Assembly (NCBI GenBank): GCA_963821345.1
Contig: CAWGDM010000012.1
Span: 62,001 to 126,000 of the forward strand
Length of the DNA: 64,000 nt
Direction: 5' to 3'
Source of the DNA: WHSW01 sp963821345
GTDB lineage: Bacteria > Actinomycetota > Thermoleophilia > Solirubrobacterales > 70-9
The position numbers and the translations under genes were made by a program. How positions within the stretch are numbered: position 1 is the first letter of the stretch; the number at the start of each line of letters is the position of its first letter. Shown one piece after another: positions 40,511 to 51,838 of this stretch. The notes beneath the pieces were generated by a model. It did no database searches, was not told the DNA's origin, and saw only the letters and a program-made list of their open reading frames with translations.

Positions 40511-42133
40511 TCAGCCGGGCGCGCTCGGCACGGGCTCGGGCTCGCGCCCCTGCCCGTGTCCGGCGCGCTCGGCGGCCCGGCCGCACTCGCCGGCGGTCGC
40601 CGCGGCCCCCGGCCCATGCTCGGGCTGCGGTCCACGCGCAGGATTGCGCACCGAGATCAGGGCGATCGTGCCCCCGACCGCCATCAGCGCCGCCGCCAGC
40701 GCCATCCCGAGGTGGAAGGCGGATTCCGACGAGGAGACGATCTCGCCGTCCAGCGCGCCCGCCTCGGCGGCGGGGACGTCGCTGACGTCGCCGCCGGAAA
40801 GCGGTTGCTCCTTGGCGCCGTCGACCGCCGCCTGGGCCTCGACCCCGAGGGTCTGTCCGCCGATGCGGTCGTCGAGCGAGGAGCTGAACTGGGCCGAGAC
40901 GACCGCGCCGAGCACCGCGATCGAGAGCACGCCGGCGACCCGGGCAACCGCGTTGTTGACGCCCGAGGCGACGCCGACGTGGCGCTCCTCGACCGAGTCG
41001 AGGACCGTCGTGGTCAGCGGCGCAACCGTCATCGAGAGGCCGAGCCCGAACAGCAGCAGCGACGGCAGGATCTCGGTCAGATAGTTCGGGTCCGCGTCGA
41101 CGCGGACCATCAAAGCCAGTCCGACGGCGCCGATCAGCGGGCCGAGCCCCATCACGAGCCGCGGCCCGATCCGCCCGGCGAGCGCGCCGAAGCGGCCGGA
41201 GAGCAGGAACATCAGCACGGTGACCGGGGTCGTCGCCGCGCCCGCCTGGAACGCCGTGTAGCCCGCGACCTGCTGCAGGAACAGGGTGATGAAGAAGAAC
41301 GCTCCGATCAGGCCCGCGTAGACGCACAGGGTGGCGAGGTTGACGGCGCTGAAGTTGTGCGACCGAAACAGCTCCAGCGGCAGGATCGGCGCCGGGGCGC
41401 GCCGCTCCCACCAGATGAACGCCGCGAAGCAGATCACGCCGCCGATCAGCGGGCCCCAGACGATCGGGTCCGAGAAGCCGTAGGTGGGCTGCTCGATCAG
41501 CGCGAACACCGGTCCGGCCAGGCCGAGCGCCGAGAGGCCGATCCCGATCACGTCGATCCCGTGGACGGCCTCGGGGTCGGTGCTCTCGTCGATCGCCCGC
41601 AGGGCCAGCCAGATCGTGAGCGCGATCAACGGGATGTTGACCCAGAAGATCCAGCGCCAGTCGATCTCGACCAGCAGCCCGCCCCCGGCGGGCCCGATCA
41701 GCGTCGAGATCCCGGCCCATGCCGTCCACAGGCCGACCGCGCGCCCGCGCGCCTCACCCTCGAAGGTCGCCGCCAAGATCGCCAGCGAGCCGGGGACCAG
41801 CAGCGCGCCCGCGATCCCCTGCAGCGCCCGGGCGCCGACCAGCGCCTCGTCGGTGGGCGAGACCGCGCACAGCATCGAGGTGACCGCAAAGCCGCAGAGC
41901 CCGATCACGAACAGCCGCCGGCGCCCGTAGAGGTCGCCGAGCGAGCCGCCGACCAGCAGCAGCGAGACCAGGGTCAGCATGTAGGCCTCGACGATCCATT
42001 GCTGGCCCGCCAGCCCGGTGTCCAGGTCCTCCTGGATCGCCGGCAGGGCGACGTTGACGACGGTCGAGTCGAGGAAGACGATCGTCGAGCCGAGGATCGT
42101 CGCGATCAGGGTCAGCGTCTGCTTGCGGGTCAC
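40511..42133 (-). CDS. MFS drug exporter, DHA2 (EmrB/QacA) family
   Basis: 540 residues from GTG 42133 (VTRKQTLTLIATILGSTIVF). The open frame continues to an ATG at 42238, but that ATG lies inside the LexA box. Fourteen transmembrane segments are expected. Motif C is in PGSLAILAATFEG and the antiporter motif A is GSLGDLYGRRRLFVIGL; LDSTVVNVALPAI is the classic first helix of this family. The last 45 residues are Gly/Ala/Glu rich and hydrophilic. Substrate unknown. It converges with the secreted gene by 9 bases. Confidence 0.88.
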   Translation of the reverse strand: MTRKQTLTLIATILGSTIVFLDSTVVNVALPAIQEDLDTGLAGQQWIVEAYMLTLVSLLLVGGSLGDLYGRRRLFVIGLCGFAVTSMLCAVSPTDEALVGARALQGIAGALLVPGSLAILAATFEGEARGRAVGLWTAWAGISTLIGPAGGGLLVEIDWRWIFWVNIPLIALTIWLALRAIDESTDPEAVHGIDVIGIGLSALGLAGPVFALIEQPTYGFSDPIVWGPLIGGVICFAAFIWWERRAPAPILPLELFRSHNFSAVNLATLCVYAGLIGAFFFITLFLQQVAGYTAFQAGAATTPVTVLMFLLSGRFGALAGRIGPRLVMGLGPLIGAVGLALMVRVDADPNYLTEILPSLLLFGLGLSMTVAPLTTTVLDSVEERHVGVASGVNNAVARVAGVLSIAVLGAVVSAQFSSSLDDRIGGQTLGVEAQAAVDGAKEQPLSGGDVSDVPAAEAGALDGEIVSSSESAFHLGMALAAALMAVGGTIALISVRNPARGPQPEHGPGAAATAGECGRAAERAGHGQGREPEPVPSAPG

Positions 42134-42231
42134 CCGGGGTGAGTGTCGCAGGGCTCGAGGGACCTCTCTTCCCGACCGTTTCAGGATGGATCCTGCCCGA
42201 GCGCTGAGTCTTGTTCCGTCCGGGACGGGTG

Positions 42232-42245
42232 CGAACATGTGTTCG
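42232..42245. promoter_or_regulatory. perfect LexA (SOS) box
   Basis: CGAACATGTGTTCG matches CGAAC-N4-GTTCG, the LexA box of mycobacteria and Bacillus, on both strands. It ends 10 bases before the DUF222-HNH start at 42255 and lies about 100 bases upstream of the MFS exporter start on the other strand. In Mycobacterium tuberculosis several DUF222/13E12-repeat genes have LexA boxes (established knowledge), so control of the HNH gene by DNA damage is likely. Confidence 0.75.
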
Positions 42246-42254
42246 TGTTCATCG

Positions 42255-43625
42255 ATGAGTCCCCCGCCGCTGTCGGACCTGCCCGCTCGCCGACGTCCCG
42301 CTGGAACTGATCGAGCGCGAGATCGAGTCGCTGGCGGCGCGGATCACCGCCGGCTCGGCCCGCTGGCTTGCGCTGGTCGCCGAGTTCGACCGTCGTGAGG
42401 GCTGGGGCGCAAGCGGCTGCCGCTCGACCGCCGAGTGGGTCGCCTGGCGCTGCTCGCTGACCCCGCGCTCGGCTCGCGAGCACGTCCGGGTCGCCCGGGC
42501 GCTGCGCGAGCTGCCGCTCGTTCGCGCCGAGTTCGACGCCGGGCGCCTGTCCTACTCGAAGGTCCGGGCACTGACCCGCGTCGGCGATCAGGAGTCCGAG
42601 GCCGAGCTTGTCGAGCTCGCGCGCCACGCGACCGCCGCGCAGCTCGAACGCATGGTCCGCGCCGCGCGGCGCTGCAGCGCCGCCGACGCCGAACAGCAGC
42701 ATCGCGAGTGCTTCGTGCGCTGGTACTGGGATGACGACGATGGCTGCCTGCACCTGGACGCGAAGCTGCCGCCCGAGGACGGAGCCCTCTTCCTGCGCGC
42801 GCTCGACGCCGCCCGCGAGGCGCTTGCCGAGCAGCTCGCAGCCGAGGCCGCCGAACGTCGACGACACCGCGGACGGTTCCGCGGGACCGCTCGATGCGAT
42901 CGAGCCGAGCGGTTCCGCGGAACCGCCTGCGTTGTCCGCGCCCGCATCGCCCGCGCCGATCCCCACCAACGCCGAATCGCTCGTCGCGATCGCGGAGCAC
43001 GCGCTCGCGCGCCCGCCCACCGGGCTTGTCGGGGGCGAGCGAAACCAGCTCATCGTCCACGTCGACGCCGCGACGCTCGCCACGGACTCCCCGGGCGCGT
43101 CGGTGACCGGCCCGAGCGCATGCGCGATCGCCGACGGGCCCGGGATCGCGGCCGAGACCGCTCGCCGGCTGGCCTGCGACTGCTCGCTGGTGCCCGTGGT
43201 CGAGGACGAAGGCGGGCGCACGCTCGACGTCGGCCGAAGAACGCGCTCGATCCCGCCGGCGATCCGCCGCGCGCTCAGCGTCCGGGACGGCCGCTGTCAG
43301 TTCCCCGGCTGCGAGCGCCACCGCTTCGTCGACGCCCATCACCTCGTCCATTGGGCCCAGGGCGGCGCAACCTCGCTCGACAACCTCGTCCTGCTCTGTC
43401 GCCACCACCACCGGCTCGTCCACGAGGGCGGCTTCTCGGTCGCCCGCTCCACGCGACGGCCGTCTGCGCTGGTCGCGACCTGACAGCGCCTCGGTGCCCT
43501 CCTCCCCAAGCCCGCCCTCTCCGCCGTCGCCTCTGCCCGACACCGCCGACAAGCTCCTCACCGGCAACGGCGGGCCGATGGACCTGGGCGCGTGCGTGGA
43601 CGCCGTGCTCGCGGCGTGGGCCTAG
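42255..43625 (+). CDS. DUF222/13E12 HNH endonuclease-like protein, three frameshifts
   Basis: About 455 residues after three corrections. ATG 42255 reads MSPPPLSDLPA; near 42276-42282 one base too many precedes LADVPLELIEREIESLAARI, the start of DUF222. It continues WGASGCRSTAEWVAWRCSLTP. The second shift is near 42835-42860 (before NVDDTADGSAGPLDAIE), the third near 43445-43458 (before DGRLRWSRPDSASVP). The C-terminal HNH domain is FPGCERHRFVDAHHLVHWAQ with CRHHHRLVH. The family is mostly of unknown biology; the 13E12 members of mycobacteria are LexA regulated. The whole length fits 3n, as expected for three single insertions. It might still be a decayed gene. Confidence 0.75.
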
Positions 43626-43626
43626 C

Positions 43627-44403
43627 CTACGGCTCGGGCGGCTCGCGCAGCTGGTGCGCGGCGGTGAAGAAGTTGCGGTACGCGAGCTGGGTGACGATCA
43701 GAGCCGAGAGCGTGACCGCGCCGAGCAGGACCCAGAGCAGGATCATCTGCAGGCGGACTGCGTCGGTCGGGTCGGCGCCGGCGAGCAGCATCCCGACCAT
43801 CGTCCCGGGGAAGAAGATCAGGCCGGTGGTCTTCGTCTGGTCGACGGTCGAGATCGTCCCCGAGCGCAGCGCCCGGCGCACCCCGGGGGCGGCGGCGACG
43901 GTCGCCGTCGCGCCGAGCGCCAGGGTGGCCTCGATCTCGCGGGCGCGGTCGCTCATCTCGTCACCGAGCCGGTTGAGCGCCACCGCCGCGGCGGTCATCG
44001 CGTTGCCGATCACCATCCCGCCGACGGGAACCAGGTAGCGCGGGGTCGGGGCGAACACACCGAGCGCGACGATCAGGGCCAGGGTCCCGGCGCCGGCCGC
44101 CGCGAGCGCGATCAGCAGCGGCCAGAACGCATGCGGCACGCGCTTCGCGCGCTGCCGAGCGGTGAAGGCGCCGAACAGGACCATGACCGTGAGCAGGCCG
44201 ATCACCAGCGCGATGCTGTCCTCGTCGAAGATCGCCTGGATCACGTAGCCGATCGCGGTCAGCTGCACGAACGAGCGGAACACGGCGACCGCGATCTCGT
44301 TCTCGAGGCCGGTCCCCCGCCAGACCGAGACGGCGATCGCGAGCGCGACCAGGGCGAGGCTGGCCGCGACCTCACCCAGGGTCACGTCGATGCCGACGCT
44401 CAT
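43627..44403 (-). CDS. fetB: FetB-like ABC transporter permease (UPF0014)
   Basis: 258 residues from ATG 44403 (MSVGIDVTLGEVAASLALVA). About seven transmembrane segments with VFRSFVQLTAIGYVIQAIF and the signature TKTTGLIFFPGTMVGMLLAGADP. UPF0014 proteins of E. coli (FetB/YbbM) are the permease of an iron exporter. The adjacent ATP-binding gene fits this. Its stop is 2 bases from the convergent HNH gene stop. Confidence 0.86.
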   Translation of the reverse strand: MSVGIDVTLGEVAASLALVALAIAVSVWRGTGLENEIAVAVFRSFVQLTAIGYVIQAIFDEDSIALVIGLLTVMVLFGAFTARQRAKRVPHAFWPLLIALAAAGAGTLALIVALGVFAPTPRYLVPVGGMVIGNAMTAAAVALNRLGDEMSDRAREIEATLALGATATVAAAPGVRRALRSGTISTVDQTKTTGLIFFPGTMVGMLLAGADPTDAVRLQMILLWVLLGAVTLSALIVTQLAYRNFFTAAHQLREPPEP

Positions 44404-44440
44404 GCGAGCCGCCTCAACAGCGGCGAGATTCGGCTCCGCC

Positions 44441-45127
44441 TCATCGGGCCGCCACCGCCCCGAGCACGTCCGCGGTCGGGCCCTCGGCCACCGCCCGCCC
44501 GGACTCGATCCGGACCACCCATTCCGACATCCGGCTCGCCTGGGCGAGGTCGTGAGTGACCCAGACCATGTCGATCGCCAGCCGCTCACGCAGCTCGAGC
44601 AGCGTCTCCTCGATCGCCCCGGTCGACTCCGGGTCGAGCGCCGACGTGGGCTCGTCGAGCAGTAGCACGCGGGGTTCCAGCGCCAGCGCCCGGGCGAGCA
44701 TCGCGCGCTGCTGCTCGCCGACCGAGATCTTCGAGCCGTCCTTGGCCGCGAACGACGAGTCGAGGCCGGCGAGCCGCAGCAGCCGCTCGACCTCGGGCTC
44801 GCGATCGGCGAGCCCGGCGGCGAAGCGGATGTTGTCCTCGACCGTCCCCTCGAGCAGCGCCGGCAGCTGCGGCACCAGCACGACCTCGCGGCGCAGGAGC
44901 AGCGGGTCGCGCTCGCGTACGTCGGCGCCGCGGTAGCGGACCACGCCCGCCTCGGCATCCGAGAGGCGGTTGAGCAGCCGCAGCAGGGTCGACTTGCCCG
45001 AGCCCGAGGGCCCGGCGACGCAGGTGATCCCGGTCGTGATCGTGGCGCTGAGCTCGCGCAGCACCGGCGCCCCCGCCCGCGAGAGGCCGACCCGCTCGAG
45101 CTCGAAGGCGGTCTGCGCCGAGTCCAT
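44441..45127 (-). CDS. fetA: ABC transporter ATP-binding protein (FetA-like)
   Basis: 228 residues. Walker A is GPSGSGKSTLLRLL (39-52), the signature is ISVGEQQRAMLARAL, Walker B is RVLLLDEPTSALD, with the H-loop in WVTHDLAQ. The pairing with a UPF0014 permease points to FetAB-type export of iron or other metals. The two are 37 bases apart and presumably in one message. Divergent from the ligase gene by 17 bases. Confidence 0.85.
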   Translation of the reverse strand: MDSAQTAFELERVGLSRAGAPVLRELSATITTGITCVAGPSGSGKSTLLRLLNRLSDAEAGVVRYRGADVRERDPLLLRREVVLVPQLPALLEGTVEDNIRFAAGLADREPEVERLLRLAGLDSSFAAKDGSKISVGEQQRAMLARALALEPRVLLLDEPTSALDPESTGAIEETLLELRERLAIDMVWVTHDLAQASRMSEWVVRIESGRAVAEGPTADVLGAVAAR

Positions 45128-45144
45128 CTTGCGATTATCGACCG

Positions 45145-46150
45145 GTGGCCAAACGGGAGCCGATGCCGCGCAACCTCGAACCGATGCTGGCGACCCCGGC
45201 GAGCGAGCTGCCCGGCGACGACGGCTGGGCGTACGAGATCAAGTGGGACGGGATCCGGGCGCGCGTCTACCTCGACGGCGAGCGGCTGCGGATCGCGGCT
45301 CGGCGCGGCAACGACCACACGCCGCGCTACCCCGAGCTGGCGGCGCTCGCCGAGGCTTTCGCGGGGCGGGAGCTGATCCTCGATGGCGAGATCGTCGCCT
45401 TCGACGACGACGGCAGGCCGAGCTTCCAGCTGCTGCAGCGCCGCATGGGGCTCTCGAACGAGGTCACGATCCGCGCCCGGGCCTCGGAGACGCCCGCGAC
45501 CTACATCGCCTTCGACCTGCTCTGGCTCGACGGCCGCTCCCTGCTGGCCGAGCCCTACTCCGAGCGCCGCGAGTTGCTCGCCACGCTCGCCTTCGAGGGA
45601 CCGAGCTGGCAGGCGCCCGCCCACCACGTCGGCGACGGCGAGCGGTTGTGGGCGGCGATCCAGCAACGCGGGCTCGAGGGGGTGGTCGCGAAGCGCTTGG
45701 ACAGCCCCTACCGGCCGGGCCAGCGCAGCCGCGAGTGGCTGAAGGTCCGCCACCGCCGCGGCCAGGAGTTCGTGATCGGCGGCTGGATGCCCGGTGAGGG
45801 CAGCCGCGGCGGGCGGATCGGGTCGCTGCTGGTCGGCTACTACGAGGGCGGGAAGCTGTCCTACGCGGGCGGGGTGGGCACCGGGTTCACGCAGGAGACG
45901 CTCGACCGCCTCAAGGACGCTGCTCGAGCCGCTGCGCCGCGACGACTCGCCGTTCGAGCTCGGCGAGGACCCGCGGGTCAAGTACGCGCAGCGCGCCCGC
46001 GACCGTGGCGCCGGGCCGGTCTGGGTCGAGCCGCAGCTGGTCTGCGAGGTCGAGTTCACCGAGTGGACGCGCGAGGGAACCCTGCGCCAATCGGCCTTCA
46101 AGGGCCTGCGCGATGACAAGGACCCGCGCGATGTGATCCGCGAGGCGTAG
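45145..46150 (+). CDS. ATP-dependent DNA ligase (LigD ligase module), one frameshift
   Basis: About 334 residues after correction. GTG start 45145. The nucleotidyltransferase motif is EIKWDGIRARVYLDG with catalytic Lys, then ILDGEIVAFD, EGVVAKRL and REWLKVRHRR. After GFTQETLDRLK the frame shifts because of one extra G in AAGGACG (about 45914); the right frame continues TLLEPLRRDDSPFELGEDP and ends DDKDPRDVIREA. Length 1006 = 3n+1 agrees. No polymerase or phosphoesterase domain is attached; the polymerase is a separate gene at 47071. Acts in non-homologous end joining with Ku. Confidence 0.87.
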
Positions 46151-46222
46151 GCGGCGCGGGAAATTCCATTCGCGCGACCGATTAGAAAGGAGCCCGGGGG
46201 TAGTCTGAGGTACTAGATACCC

Positions 46223-47101
46223 ATGGCGCGCGCTATCTGGTCAGGCTCCATCTCGTTCGGGCTTCTCAACGTCCCGGTGAAGCTCTACTCGGCCGTCTCC
46301 AAGAAGTCGGTCAGCTTCCGCGAGCTGCGCGAGTCCGACGCTTCACGGGTCCGCCACAAGCGGGTCGCCGAGGCCGACGGCGAGGAGGTCGACTACAACG
46401 ACATCGTCAAGGGCTACGAGATCGCCCCGGACCAGTACGTGGTGATCACCAAGGACGAGCTCGAGGAGCTCGACCCGAAGAAGACCCGGGCGATCGAGAT
46501 CCAGGACTTCGTCGACCTCGACGACATCGACCCGATCTATTTCGACCACCCCTACTACCTGGGTCCCGACAAGGGCGCCGAGCGCGCTTACGCGTTGCTG
46601 GTCAAGGCGATGTCGCAAGCCCACAAGGTCGCGATCGCCCGCTTCGTGCTTCGCAACCGCGAGAGCCTCGCCGCGCTGCGCCCGATGGACGGCGTGATGA
46701 CGATGGCGACCATGCGGTTCGCCGACGAGGTCGTCTCGACCGGCGAGATCTCCGAGGTGCTCGGCGAGGAGGTCGAGGCGCCGAAGAAGAAGGAGCTCGA
46801 CATGGCCAAGGCCCTGATCGACTCGCTGACCTCGGACTTCGACGCCTCCAAGTACCGCGACGAGTACCGCGAGGAGGTCCTCGCCCTGATCGAGCGCAAG
46901 GCGAAGGGCGAGAGCATCGTCAGCTCCGAGACCGAGGCCCCGGCTCCGACCAAGGCCCCCGACCTGATGGCCGCGCTCGAGGAGAGCCTGGCGGCGGTCA
47001 AGGCCGAGGAATCGAGCTCGAAGAAGGCCCCGGCAAAGAAGCCCGCCGCCAAAAAGACCTCGGCAAGCCGATCGCGAAGCAAGGCAAAGGCAAGCAAGTA
47101 G
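46223..47101 (+). CDS. ku: Ku DNA end-binding protein
   Basis: 292 residues. MARAIWSGSISFGLLNVPVKL is the universal Ku start, followed by FRELRESDASRVRHKRV. The Ku core runs to about residue 235 (DFDASKYRDEYREEVLALIE) and a Lys/Ala-rich basic tail (SSKKAPAKKPAAKKTSASRS) ends the protein, as in mycobacterial Ku. Homodimer that binds broken DNA ends and recruits ligase and polymerase. It is 72 bases after the ligase gene; the tail contains AAAAAG at 47051-47056, discussed with the next gene. Confidence 0.94.
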   Translation: MARAIWSGSISFGLLNVPVKLYSAVSKKSVSFRELRESDASRVRHKRVAEADGEEVDYNDIVKGYEIAPDQYVVITKDELEELDPKKTRAIEIQDFVDLDDIDPIYFDHPYYLGPDKGAERAYALLVKAMSQAHKVAIARFVLRNRESLAALRPMDGVMTMATMRFADEVVSTGEISEVLGEEVEAPKKKELDMAKALIDSLTSDFDASKYRDEYREEVLALIERKAKGESIVSSETEAPAPTKAPDLMAALEESLAAVKAEESSSKKAPAKKPAAKKTSASRSRSKAKASK

Positions 47102-48013
47102 AGGTCGAGGGCCGCGAGCTCTCGCTCACCAACCTCGACAAGGTCCTGTGGCCGGCGCGCCGCGGCGGCAGGGGCGGCAGCCGGCCGGCGTTCGCGAAGG
47201 GTGAGGCGATCGACTTCTACGCCCGGATCGCACCGGCGATCCTCCCCCACCTCGCCGGCCGCCCGCTGACCCGGGTCCGGTTCCCCGACGGGGTCGAGGG
47301 CCAGAGATTCTTCGAGAAGCGGGCGCCCAAGCACACGCCGGATTGGGTCCACACCGCCCCGATCGAGATGGGCTCGGTCGGCGTGCTCGACTTCATCGTC
47401 TGCGACGACCTGCCGACCCTGATCTGGCTGGCGCAGCTCGCCGGGCTCGAGCTGCACCCGTCCCTGTCGCTGGCGAAGCGGCCGCAGCGGCCGACCGTCG
47501 CTCGTATTCGACCTCGACCCGGGCGAGCCGGCGACCGCGGTCGAGTGCGCTCAGGTGGCGCTGCGCCTGCGCGGGCTGTTCGAGGGGCTCGGCCTCGAGT
47601 GCTTCGCCAAGCATTCGGGCTCGAAGGGAATCCAGGTCTACGTGCCGCTGAATACCGCGGTCACCTACGAGCGGACCAAGTCCTATGCCCGCGCGGTGGC
47701 CCAGGCGATGGAGCGCTCCGAGCCCGGCCTGGTGGTCTCCAAGCAGGACCGCAAGCTGCGCAAGGGCAAGGTGCTGGTCGACTGGAGCCAAAACGACTAC
47801 TCGAAGACGACCGTCGCGGTCTACTCGCTGCGCTGCCGGCCGCGCCCCTGGGTCTCGATGCCGCTGACCTGGGACGAGGTCACCAAGCTCGCCGACGACG
47901 GCGATCCCGAGTCCGTCCGCTTCGAGGCCTCGCAGGCTCTGCAGCGGGTCGAGGAGCTCGGCGACCTGTTCGCGCCGATCCTGGAGCTGAAGCAGAAGCT
48001 GCCGAAGCCATAG
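47071..48013 (+). CDS. LigD polymerase/primase domain protein, unresolved start and one frameshift
   Basis: About 313 residues. The conserved frame reads QVEVEGRELSLTNLDKVLWP, FYARIAPAILPHLAGRPLTR and later HSGSKGIQVYVPL, the polymerase signature of LigD. One extra G at about 47499 (GTC-G-CTC) separates LAKRPQRPTV from LVFDLDPGEPA. There is no ATG, GTG or TTG in frame for more than 200 bases upstream, all inside ku. Starting at ATC 47071 would give IAKQGKGKQVEVEG; the alternatives are a -1 slip in ku or one missing A in the AAAAA at 47051-47055. Fills and extends ends in NHEJ. Confidence 0.82.
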
Positions 48014-48051
48014 GATCGCCGCACTCGGCCAACCGGCGAAAGGGCTTGAAG

Positions 48052-48856
48052 ATGGCGACAGAGGCACAGCAGCGGGCGCGGGCGACGTGGTCGGCGGGGG
48101 ACTTCGACGCGATCGCCGAGCGCATCTGGTCGGTCGGCGGCGACCTCGTCTCGCGGGTCGGGGTCAACGAGGGCGACCGCGTCCTCGACGTCGCCTGCGG
48201 GACCGGCAACGCGGCGATCCCGGCCGCGGTCGCCGGCGGCGAGGTCACCGGCCTCGACATCACCCCGGAGCTGTTCGAGGACGCCCGCCGGCGTGCCGGC
48301 GAAGCGGGGGTCGAGCTCGAATTGGTCGAGGGCGACGCCCAGGAGATGCCGTTCGAGGACCAGAGCTTCGACGTCGTCGTCTCGACCTTCGGCTGCATGT
48401 TCGCCCCCGACCACAGGCGGGCGGCCGGCGAGATCGCCCGGGTGCTGAAGCCGGGCGGCCGGATGGGGGTCGCCGCGTGGAACCCGGCGGGCGCGATCGG
48501 GCAGTTCTTCGCCGCGATCGCCAAGCACGCGCCGTCGCCGCCCGAGGGCTTCCAGCCGCCGCCGCTGTGGGGCGTTCGCGACCACGTGACCGAGATCTTC
48601 GAGGGGACCGGGATCGAGCCGAGCTTCACCGACGACCTCGGTCCACTGGCACTTCGACTCGGTCGCGGACATGGTCGACGAGTACGGGACCAAGTTCGGC
48701 CCGATCGTCCTGCTGCGCTCGACCCTCGACCAGTCGGGCTGGGAGGCCCTGGAGGGCGACCTGAGCGCGGTCTTCGAGCAGCTCACCTACGCCGAGGACG
48801 ACGGCGTCGCCTTCGACGCCGACTACCTGATCACCCAGGGCGAGAAGCCGGCCTAG
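48052..48856 (+). CDS. SAM-dependent methyltransferase, one frameshift
   Basis: About 267 residues after removing one G in CTCGGTC (about 48633). Start ATG 48052 after GAAAGGG. Motif I is VLDVACGTGNAAIPAAVAGG, then GLDITPELF, VVVSTFGCMFAPDH, and ARVLKPGGRMGVAAWNP; a UbiE/arsenite-type methyltransferase fold. After SFTDDL the corrected frame continues VHWHFDSVADMVDEYGTKFG. Substrate not known; ubiquinone/menaquinone or arsenic are possible for this fold, not shown. Its stop and the gcvPB stop share CTAG at 48853-48856. Confidence 0.83.
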
Positions 48857-50392
48857 AGCGCCTGGCGTAGCACGGGCTTGCGGCTCGCGGCCGCCTCGTC
48901 GAGGCGGCGGACCGGCGTCGTGTAGGGCGCCTCGTGCAGGATCTCGGGGTCCTCCTCGGCCTCGGCGAGGATCGACTCGATCGCCTCGGCGAGCCGGTCG
49001 AGCGACTCGCGGGTCTCGGTCTCGGTCGGCTCGACCATCAGCGCCTCGTCGACCAGCAGCGGGAAGTAGATCGTCGGCGGGTGGAAGCCGTAGTCGAGCA
49101 GCCGCTTGGCGATGTCGAGCGTCTTCACGTCGAGGTCGCGCTTCGCCGGGCTGGCCGAGAGCACGAACTCGTGCATCGGCGTGCGGTCGAAGGCGAGCGG
49201 CAGGTACTTGCCGGCGCGGCCGGCGCGCAGCCGCGCGAGCAAGTAGTTGGCGTTCAGGACCGCGGTCTCGGAGGCCTCGCGCAGGCCGTCGCCGCCGAGG
49301 CTCGAGATGTAGGCGTAGGAGCGGACGAAGACGCCGAAGTTGCCCTGGAAGCCGCGCAGCCGCCCGATCGACTTCGGCACCTCGTAGTCGAGGTCGAAGC
49401 GCGGGCCCCCGCCGTTCCCCGCGCTCGTGGACTCGTCGCGGACGATCCGGGGGACGGGCAGGAAGGGAGCGATCCGATCGGAGACCGCGATCGGCCCGGA
49501 GCCGGGTCCCCCTCCCCCGTGCGGCTGGCTGAACGTCTTGTGCAGGTTCAGATGAACGATGTCGAAGCCCATGTCGCCGGGCCGCGTGTAGCCCATGATC
49601 GCGTTCAGGTTGGCGCCGTCGTAGTAGAGGGTGCCGCCGATCCCGTGCACGATCTCGGCGATCTCGGCGATCGCCGGGTCGAAGAGGCCGAGCGTGTTCG
49701 GGTTGGTGAGCATCAGGCAGGCGACGTCGTCGGTGGCCTTCGCGCGCAGGTCGTCGAGGTCGACCCCGCCGGCCTCGTTGGTGGCCACCTTGACCACCTC
49801 GTAGCCCGCCATCGTCACCGTCGCCGGGTTGGTCCCGTGCGCGGTGTCGGGGGTCAGCACCTTGGTCCGGTGCTCACCGCGATCGGCGTGGTAGGCGCGG
49901 GTCAGCAGCAGGCCCGCGAGCTCGCCGTGCGAGCCGGCGGAGGGCTGCAGGCTGACGTGCGGAAGGCCGCAGATCTCCGACAGCGCCCGCTCCAGGCGCC
50001 ACATCAGCTCGAGCGCGCCCTGGGCGCGCTTGGGGTCCTGGGCGGGGTGCAGGCGGGAGTACCCGGGGAGCGCCGCCACCTTCTCGTTCAGGCGCGGGTT
50101 GTGCTTCATCGTGCACGAGCCGAGCGGGTAGGGGCCGGTGTCGAGGTCGAAGTTGCGCCGCGAGAGGCGGTTGTAGTGGCGGACGATCTCGGGCTCGGAG
50201 ACCTCGGGCAGCGCGCGGCCCCTCGGAACGCAGGTACTTCGCCGGGATCAGCTCGTCGAGCGGCGTCTCGGGGACGCCGCGCGGCGGCAGGACGGCGGCG
50301 CGCCGGCCCTCGACCGAGCGCTCGTAGATGGTCACCGCCGCCTCGCGCTGCTGCGGCGGTCGGGATCTCGGCGGTCGCCGGCGGCCGCTCGC

Positions 50393-50396
<4 letters not shown>
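48853..50396 (-). CDS. gcvPB: glycine dehydrogenase (decarboxylating) subunit 2, two frameshifts
   Basis: About 513 residues after correction. The likely start is ATG 50396 (MSERPPATAEIPT), overlapping the gcvPA stop as ATGA. One extra base near 50355 leads to VTIYERSVEGRRAAVLPPRG, and one extra G in the GGGG at 50219-50222 leads from KYLRSEG to RALPEVSEPEIVRHYNR. The rest is intact: TGPYPLGSCTMKHNPRLNEK, HGTNPATV, and LHKTFSQPHGGGGPGSGP with the PLP lysine. Length 1544 = 3n+2 agrees with two insertions. P-protein half of the glycine cleavage system. Confidence 0.9.
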
Positions 50397-51787
<1,391 letters not shown>

Positions 51788-51838
51788 GGAGTTGAGGCTA
51801 GCGGGAGGCCGGCGGCTCGCCACGCCTGCGCCGAACGG

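Noticed and set aside
42134..42238. MFS exporter starting at the ATG in the LexA box (42238)
   Set aside because: The first helix of the family begins right after the GTG at 42133, and the extra 35 residues have no conserved features; the ATG is part of the palindrome.
42255..43625. HNH gene as an intein or homing endonuclease
   Set aside because: The domain order DUF222 then HNH matches the free-standing 13E12 family; no host protein or splice motifs surround it.
47050..47056. Classic A AAA AAG slippery heptamer in ku
   Set aside because: The base before is C, not A, so it is not the textbook heptamer; I report the junction as an open question and not as a proven frameshift site.
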